A stretch of 9,907 bases of DNA from DATDOY01 sp035293045 (lineage in GTDB: Bacteria > Actinomycetota > Acidimicrobiia > IMCC26256 > JACPCJ01). The notes beneath the pieces are model-generated. The model saw nothing but the letters and a program-made list of their open reading frames with translations, did no database searches and was not told the DNA's origin. Every line of letters begins with the position of its first letter. Position 1 is the stretch's first letter. Positions 6,164-9,907 of this stretch are shown in pieces. The position numbers were made by a program, and so were the translations under genes. The stretch is from assembly GCA_035293045.1 (NCBI GenBank), contig DATDOY010000231.1:1-9907 (forward strand), read 5' to 3'.

Positions 6164-6181
6164 CCTGAACCGCGGCTGAAG
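6164..6181 (-). promoter_or_regulatory. Tandem direct repeat CTTCAGC-N4-GTTCAGG (candidate OmpR-type operator, lipoprotein gene)
   Basis: Read toward the lipoprotein gene the site is CTTCAGCCGCGGTTCAGG, two 7-bp half-sites with an 11-bp period. It ends 62 bp upstream of the ATG at 6101. It sits in the divergent region shared with the response regulator gene, 41 bp (about four helical turns) from the oppositely oriented copy at 6206-6223. Confidence 0.6.
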
Positions 6182-6205
6182 AGAAGGGGGCGATCGACCG
6201 GGTAC

Positions 6206-6223
6206 GTTCAGCAGAGGTTCAGC
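6206..6223 (+). promoter_or_regulatory. Tandem direct repeat GTTCAGC-N4-GTTCAGC (candidate OmpR-type operator, response regulator gene)
   Basis: A perfect 7-bp direct repeat with a 4-bp spacer, 11 bp period, ending 45 bp upstream of the response regulator ATG at 6269. The geometry (7-4-7) is the same as reported for the mycobacterial PhoP box, though the half-site sequence differs. It implies autoregulation by the OmpR-family protein encoded immediately downstream; this is inference. Confidence 0.65.
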
Positions 6224-6268
6224 TTCCAGTGCGCACGCTGGCCGCCCACCGGGGTCCGGAGTTCACCC

Positions 6269-6946
6269 ATGAAGCTGCTGTTGGTCGAGGACGACAGGAA
6301 GGTCGCCACGGCGATCGTCCGCGGCCTCGAGGCGGAGGGCTTCCACGTCGAGGTCGCCTTCGACGGCGACGACGGCTTCTGGATGGCGAGCGAGGGGTCG
6401 TACGACCTCGTCATCCTCGACATCATGTTGCCGGGGCGTAACGGCTATCGGGTCTGCGCCGACCTCCGCGACGCCGGCAACTGGACCCCGATCCTCATGC
6501 TCACGGCCAAGGACGGCGACCTCGACGAGGCCGAGGCGCTCGACACGGGCGCCGACGACTTTCTCACCAAGCCCTTCTCCTTTCCGGTGCTCGTCGCTCG
6601 CGTACGGGGCCTCCTGCGGCGCGCCGGGGGGAGGAACCCCGTCCCCGTCGAAGTCGGCGATCTCCGGCTCGACCCCGGGCAGCGGCGGGTGTGGCGGGGC
6701 GAGCAGGAGATCGCGTTGACGAGCCGGGAGTTCGACGTCCTCGAGTTCCTGGTCCGGCGGGCGGGTCAGGTCCTGTCAAAGCGCGAGATCCTCGCCGGGG
6801 TGTGGGAGTTCGACTTCGACGGCGACCCCAACATCGTCGAGGTCTACGTTCGTCGGCTGCGCCGCAAGATCGACGAGCCGTTCGACCAGCACACCCTCGC
6901 CACCGTGCGGGGGTCGGGATACCGGATCGCCACCGATGAGCCGTGA
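6269..6946 (+). CDS. OmpR/PhoB-family two-component response regulator
   Basis: A 225-residue cytoplasmic DNA-binding regulator. The receiver domain (1-118) starts MKLLLVEDD with the acidic pair Asp8/Asp9. It carries the phosphoacceptor Asp51 in LVILDIMLPG, the switch Thr79 in MLTAKD, and Lys101 in FLTKPF. The winged-helix effector domain (about 127-223) shows LTSREFDVLEFLVRRAGQV, the recognition-helix stretch NIVEVYVRRLRRKID and the wing ATVRGSGYRI. The start has GGAG 7 nt upstream (6258-6261). The stop overlaps the start of the histidine kinase gene by 11 bp, so the two form an operon. A tandem 11-bp-period repeat 45 bp upstream, and related repeats before the divergent lipoprotein and PepSY genes, suggest it controls itself and those genes. 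The stimulus is unknown. Confidence 0.96.
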   Translation: MKLLLVEDDRKVATAIVRGLEAEGFHVEVAFDGDDGFWMASEGSYDLVILDIMLPGRNGYRVCADLRDAGNWTPILMLTAKDGDLDEAEALDTGADDFLTKPFSFPVLVARVRGLLRRAGGRNPVPVEVGDLRLDPGQRRVWRGEQEIALTSREFDVLEFLVRRAGQVLSKREILAGVWEFDFDGDPNIVEVYVRRLRRKIDEPFDQHTLATVRGSGYRIATDEP

Positions 6947-8318
6947 GCCGGAGCGTTCACTCCTGCCACGCCGTCGTCGAGGGTGGTCGCTCCGCCTGCG
7001 CGTCACGCTCACCGCCACGGTCGCCGTCGCGCTCATGTTCACCCTCGGCGGCGCGCTGCTCGTCGCCCAACATCGCCGCCAGCTGACCGAGAACCTCGAC
7101 GACACCCTCCGCCAGCGCGCCGACGAGTTGTCGACGATCGTCGACTCCGGGCCTCCTCCGGCGACGCTGGCGGGCATCCGCGAGGACGACACGCTGGCGC
7201 AGGTCGTCGATGCCGACGGCGAGGTCCTCGCCGCCAGCGCTCGCGTCGACCGCGCCGCGCCAATCGCGGACCCTCCCATTGGCGCTCAGAGGCTGCGGAC
7301 CACCGACGACCTCGCCGTCGACGACGACCGCTTCCGTCTCCTGTCGCGCCGGCATGACGGAGCGATCGGTGAGGTGGTGATCCACGTCGCCGGAAGTCTC
7401 GACGAGGTCGACGACGCGTCCGGCGCGCTCTCCGCGTCGCTCCAAGTCGCGATTCCGCTGGCTGCCCTCCTCGTCGCCGGGCTCGTCTGGGTCATTGCCG
7501 GACACACGCTCCGCCCCGTGGAGGCGATTCGCGCCGCCGCGGCGGAGATCAGCGGGTCGCGACTTGACCGCCGCGTGCCGGAGCCGGCCGACGACGACGA
7601 GATCGGCCGCCTCGCTCGCACCATGAACGCCATGCTCGATCGGATCGAGGACAGCGTGCTCCGCCAAGAGCGGTTCATCTCCGATGCGTCCCACGAACTG
7701 CGCAGCCCCCTCGCCCGGATGCGGTCCCAACTCGAGGTGGACGTCGCGCATCCGGGGACCGCCGATCTGGCCGCCTCCATGCGGACGATGCTGGAGGAGA
7801 CGATGGCGCTGGGGCGCTTGATCGACGACCTCCTCGTCCTCGCCCGGTCCGACGCGGGCGACCAGTCGCTGGCGCGTGTCCCGGTGGATCTCGACGACAT
7901 CGTCGGGCGCCAGGCCCGACGGATTCGCGAGGACGGGCGCGTCGGCGTCGACATCTCGGCCGTCTCGGGAGCGCAGGTCGAGGGCGACCCCGGGCAGCTC
8001 ACCCGCGCCGTGCGCAACCTCGCCGACAACGCCTCTCGCCACGCGGCGTCGACGGTGACGTTTTCGGTCGCGGAGTTCGACGGCATGGCGGAAGTCGCGG
8101 TAACCGACGACGGGCCGGGGATTCCGCCGGACGCGCGCGAGCGCGTGTTCGACCGCTTCACCCGACTCGACGAAGCTCGCACGGCCGCGGATGGCGGGAC
8201 CGGCCTCGGCCTCGCCATCGTCCGCGACATCGTCGAGCGCCACGGTGGGTCGGTCAGCATCGACCCCGACCATCACCCCGGCACCCGGGTCGTAATGCGG
8301 CTCCCGACGACGTCTTGA
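6936..8318 (+). CDS. Membrane sensor histidine kinase (HAMP, HisKA, HATPase_c)
   Basis: A 460-residue sensor kinase for the preceding response regulator. A basic N-terminus is followed by TM1 (about 23-44), an extracytoplasmic sensor region (about 45-168, rich in Asp and Arg, no recognised fold), TM2 (about 169-188) and a HAMP domain (about 190-243, starting HTLRPVEAIR). The H-box ISDASHELRSPLARMR has phosphoacceptor His253. The ATPase domain shows the N-box RAVRNLADNASRHA (Asn361/Asn365), G1 DDGPGI (391-396), F-box-like VFDRFTRLD and G2 GGTGLGLAIV (420-429). All catalytic motifs are present, so it should be active. The ATG at 6936 lies inside the end of the regulator gene (ATGAGCCGTGA), giving translational coupling. 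The extracytoplasmic sensor faces the compartment where the lipoprotein and PepSY protein would lie. Confidence 0.96.
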   Translation: MSREPERSLLPRRRRGWSLRLRVTLTATVAVALMFTLGGALLVAQHRRQLTENLDDTLRQRADELSTIVDSGPPPATLAGIREDDTLAQVVDADGEVLAASARVDRAAPIADPPIGAQRLRTTDDLAVDDDRFRLLSRRHDGAIGEVVIHVAGSLDEVDDASGALSASLQVAIPLAALLVAGLVWVIAGHTLRPVEAIRAAAAEISGSRLDRRVPEPADDDEIGRLARTMNAMLDRIEDSVLRQERFISDASHELRSPLARMRSQLEVDVAHPGTADLAASMRTMLEETMALGRLIDDLLVLARSDAGDQSLARVPVDLDDIVGRQARRIREDGRVGVDISAVSGAQVEGDPGQLTRAVRNLADNASRHAASTVTFSVAEFDGMAEVAVTDDGPGIPPDARERVFDRFTRLDEARTAADGGTGLGLAIVRDIVERHGGSVSIDPDHHPGTRVVMRLPTTS

Positions 8319-8334
8319 CCTGACGCTCGATCGA

Positions 8335-9528
8335 CTACGGCGGCCCGTTCGGGGGCGGCTTCATGCGCCGGTGCCGCCTGCGATGGTGAAACGGGCACTC
8401 GAGGCGGCCGTTCTCTTGCACGGTAAGGCCCCCGGCGTCATAGAGCTCGATGTGATCGACCTCGCAGCGATCGGCGGGGACGTCGCACCCGAAGCCCTGG
8501 CAGTGCCGGTCGCGCACCTCGACGGCGCGCCGGGTGGCGCCCCGGAACAAGCGCTGGCGCCGGCCCACGTCGAGCACCCGTGACCCGGGGCCAAAGACGA
8601 TCCGCTCGACGTCGGCGCCCGAGATCCACGGGGCGAGCTGCCCGGGGGTGACCACGGTGCCGTTGGCCAGCTCACAGATGCGCCCGAAGGTGGTCTCGTA
8701 GTCGACCAGGACGCTGAACAGGGGGGCGGGCGCGGTGCCGTCGCTCGGGGCGGTCCTCGACCGGATGGCCATGAGCACGAGGGCGTCGAGGCGGCGCTGG
8801 GCGGGGGTGCGGGCGAGATCGGAGACCGTGACGGCGTCGCCGACGCGAGCCTTGGCCTCGGCCCAGTCGGCCTCAAACAGCTCGTCTTCGAGGCGCAACA
8901 GGGTGTCGGCGATGACCGCCCCCCGGACGGGATCGGCGGTGCCGTCGAGCACCCAGTTCCCCTGGAAGGTCTGGGAGAGGTGGAGCGAGCGCTTGGTCTC
9001 GCCGTCGTGGGCGTCGTCCTCGGCGGCAGCGGCGTCGGCCAGGTGGACCCAGTAGGTGAGGCCGCGGTCGAACGCCGAAAAGGCGAACTCTTGGGCCCAG
9101 CCCACCAGCTTCTCTTCGTCGGCGGCGAACGCCTTGGGCGCCCGGGAACAGGCGTGGGCGAGACGCTTGGCATGGGCGACGCCGATGGACCCCTCCACCA
9201 GGGCCTTTTCGGTCCGGGGCATCTGGCGCAGCCGGCGGGCGAAGCGGACGCGCCCCAAGGCCTCTCCCTTGGGGATGCGCAGGCAGTGGGCCAACCACGC
9301 CCCGCCCGAGCGGGCGTCGTCGTCGCCCCAGACCTTGCGGGCGTCCCAGGCGCCCACGAGCCGGGCCTCGGCCGCCTCGATCCGGTTCACCAGCGCGTGG
9401 AGGGCGCGCAGGGTGTCGGACAGCTCGGCGTCGGCCATGTCCCCCGGGTCGAGGACCGAGAGCCGCTCGACCCCCGCCACCAGGGCCTTCACCTCGGGGG
9501 CCACGCTCAAGACGGCGGGTTCATCCAT
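8335..9528 (-). CDS. DUF222 and HNH endonuclease domain protein (REP13E12-type)
   Basis: A 397-residue protein. The N-terminal two thirds (about 30-300) is an alpha-helical DUF222 region (LHALVNRIEAAEARLVGAWD; AWLAHCLRIPKGEALGRVRFARRL; GSIGVAHAKRLAHA). The C-terminal HNH nuclease module (about 335-390) shows DRHCQGFGCDVPADRCEVDH with candidate active-site His359, then Asn373 in the segment ENGRLECPFHHRRRH, with His381/His382. Cysteines 343, 348, 355 and 378 could hold a structural zinc. These proteins occur in many divergent copies per genome in actinobacteria and are associated with the mycobacterial 13E12 repeats; their role is not established. The nuclease residues look intact. The stop is 16 bp from the convergent histidine kinase stop. 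The ATG at 9528 is the first in frame; no ideal ribosome-binding site is seen (GGTGG about 12 nt upstream, CGGGG very close). Fixed direct repeats of a mobile element were not found. Confidence 0.9.
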   Translation of the reverse strand: MDEPAVLSVAPEVKALVAGVERLSVLDPGDMADAELSDTLRALHALVNRIEAAEARLVGAWDARKVWGDDDARSGGAWLAHCLRIPKGEALGRVRFARRLRQMPRTEKALVEGSIGVAHAKRLAHACSRAPKAFAADEEKLVGWAQEFAFSAFDRGLTYWVHLADAAAAEDDAHDGETKRSLHLSQTFQGNWVLDGTADPVRGAVIADTLLRLEDELFEADWAEAKARVGDAVTVSDLARTPAQRRLDALVLMAIRSRTAPSDGTAPAPLFSVLVDYETTFGRICELANGTVVTPGQLAPWISGADVERIVFGPGSRVLDVGRRQRLFRGATRRAVEVRDRHCQGFGCDVPADRCEVDHIELYDAGGLTVQENGRLECPFHHRRRHRRMKPPPNGPP

Positions 9529-9769
9529 ACCCCGAGTGTGCCACCCCCCTGTGACAATTACTACTGTTCGGGTAGTTAGATAACGAGTATGTGTTCGCTA
9601 TCCGGCACGAAGGGCCAGACCGGGGACCCCGAGAGGCTATGGGCGGATCGACGGCCTCGTGGCGGTCGGCAGAACCCTCGAGGGCGGCGGCGGCGGCGGA
9701 ACGTACGGTTCCTTGCCGCCCGCGGCGCCAAGAGCGCGTAGGGCCGAGCCGCTCCGTAGGCCAGCGAAG
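9529..9769. other. Intergenic region between HNH gene and tRNA-Ile: AT-rich island and GC-rich hairpins
   Basis: No gene is supported in these 241 bp. From 9551 to 9590 GC falls to 15 of 40 bases, in strong contrast to the surroundings. This is the most likely place for the HNH gene promoter, but I could not fix a -35/-10 pair. Within it are ACTAC-N7-GTAGT (9560-9576) and GTTAGATAAC. Further right are the palindrome CCCTCGAGGG (9675-9684), a GGC trinucleotide run (9683-9697) and the hairpin described separately. Confidence 0.6.
9692..9720 (-). terminator. GC-rich hairpin downstream of tRNA-Ile, possible terminator without U-tract
   Basis: The inner stem GGAAC-GTACG-GTTCC (9698-9712) is flanked by GGCGGC (9692-9697) and, after a TT bulge, GCCGCC (9715-9720), making about 11 base pairs. 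It lies 50 bp past the 3' end of the tRNA in the direction of its transcription. There is no T-run, so a terminator role is a guess; actinobacterial terminators often lack one. Confidence 0.35.
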
Positions 9770-9843
9770 TGGGGCTACGTGGAATCGAACCACGGACCTC
9801 ATCCTTATCAGGGATGCGCTCTAACCGACTGAGCTATAGCCCC
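9770..9843 (-). tRNA. tRNA-Ile(GAT)
   Basis: The minus strand folds as a complete 74-nt cloverleaf. It has acceptor GGGGCTA pairing with TAGCCCC, D-arm GCTC-AGTCGGTTA-GAGC, anticodon arm CATCC-CTGATAA-GGATG with anticodon GAT, variable AGGTC, T-arm CGTGG-TTCGATT-CCACG, and discriminator A. The gene does not encode the 3' CCA (ACT follows). It appears as a single tRNA gene here, not inside an rRNA spacer as far as the window shows. Decodes ATC and ATT. Confidence 0.97.
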
Positions 9844-9860
9844 GGGTTTGCGGAACGGTG

Positions 9861-9866
9861 ATCGTA
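9861..9866 (-). promoter_or_regulatory. Candidate extended -10 element (TGC-TACGAT) of tRNA-Ile
   Basis: On the minus strand TGCTACGAT ends 17 bp before the mature 5' end of the tRNA. TACGAT matches four of six consensus positions, and TGn precedes it as in extended -10 promoters. The -35 is weak (CCGAGA at 9885-9890, spacing 18). The predicted leader is about 10 nt. Confidence 0.4.
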
Positions 9867-9870
9867 GCAA

Positions 9871-9894
9871 CGGCCCGGAGGGGGTCTCGGGCCG
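9871..9894. repeat. Perfect inverted repeat CGGCCCG-N10-CGGGCCG upstream of tRNA-Ile
   Basis: Arms at 9871-9877 and 9888-9894 with a 10-nt loop; outer GCAAC/GTTGC (9867-9871 and 9901-9905) can extend it with a bulge. It overlaps the candidate tRNA promoter spacer. It could be the terminator hairpin of a gene beyond the window edge; no T-run is visible. Confidence 0.4.
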
Positions 9895-9907
9895 AATGGC
9901 GTTGCGC

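Noticed and set aside
6957..8276. 439-codon minus-strand open frame opposite the histidine kinase
   Set aside because: It runs antisense to a kinase with every expected motif and has no recognisable domain or start signal.
8319..9770. Possible integrated element bounded by a duplicated tRNA-Ile 3' end
   Set aside because: No second copy of the tRNA 3' sequence (such as GATTCCACGTAGCCCC) was found near the far end of the HNH gene or elsewhere in the window, and no integrase is present.
9521..9824. Open frames on both strands covering the tRNA and its downstream region
   Set aside because: They read through the tRNA gene and the GGC repeats, with no start signal or domain.

Overview
The window comes from a very GC-rich bacterial chromosome. 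Several features point to an actinobacterium, perhaps of the Acidimicrobiia: a fatty-acyl-AMP ligase, a LigD-type polymerase, a DUF222/HNH (REP13E12-type) protein, and secreted proteins with long Thr/Pro tails. The taxonomic placement is inferred from gene content and style, not from a marker comparison.

Layout, left to right. (1) Positions 1-2133, plus strand: the C-terminal end of a LigD-type NHEJ polymerase/primase, then, 30 bp later, a complete fatty-acyl-AMP ligase (FAAL-like adenylation enzyme). (2) 2143-2778, minus strand, converging on the FAAL gene: a membrane-anchored protein with a Ser/Gly-rich and Thr/Pro-rich exterior. (3) 2935-4055, minus strand: a two-gene unit. It starts with a 46-residue membrane microprotein whose stop codon overlaps (GTGA) the GTG start of a saccharopine-dehydrogenase-like Rossmann protein. 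(4) 4183-4839, plus strand, divergent from that unit: a 1-Cys peroxiredoxin. (5) 4867-8318: a signalling module. A lipoprotein and a PepSY-domain protein run leftward, and an OmpR-family response regulator and its histidine kinase run rightward (overlapping by 11 bp) from a shared 167-bp intergenic region. (6) 8335-9528, minus strand: a DUF222/HNH-endonuclease-domain protein. (7) 9770-9843, minus strand: tRNA-Ile(GAT) with an upstream promoter candidate.

The most interesting signal is regulatory. The same 7-bp direct repeat with an 11-bp period (consensus NTTCAGS-N4-GTTCAGS read toward the gene) occurs three times. One copy lies 45 bp upstream of the response regulator gene, one 62 bp upstream of the lipoprotein gene, and one 53 bp upstream of the PepSY gene, each in the same orientation relative to the gene it precedes. 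This is the geometry expected of an OmpR/PhoP-family operator. It suggests a self-contained, autoregulated envelope-sensing circuit in which the two exported proteins are the output or the accessory sensors of the two-component system.

No CRISPR array, rRNA, insertion sequence or complete mobile element was seen. Intergenic stretches are all shorter than 300 bp and are described individually.
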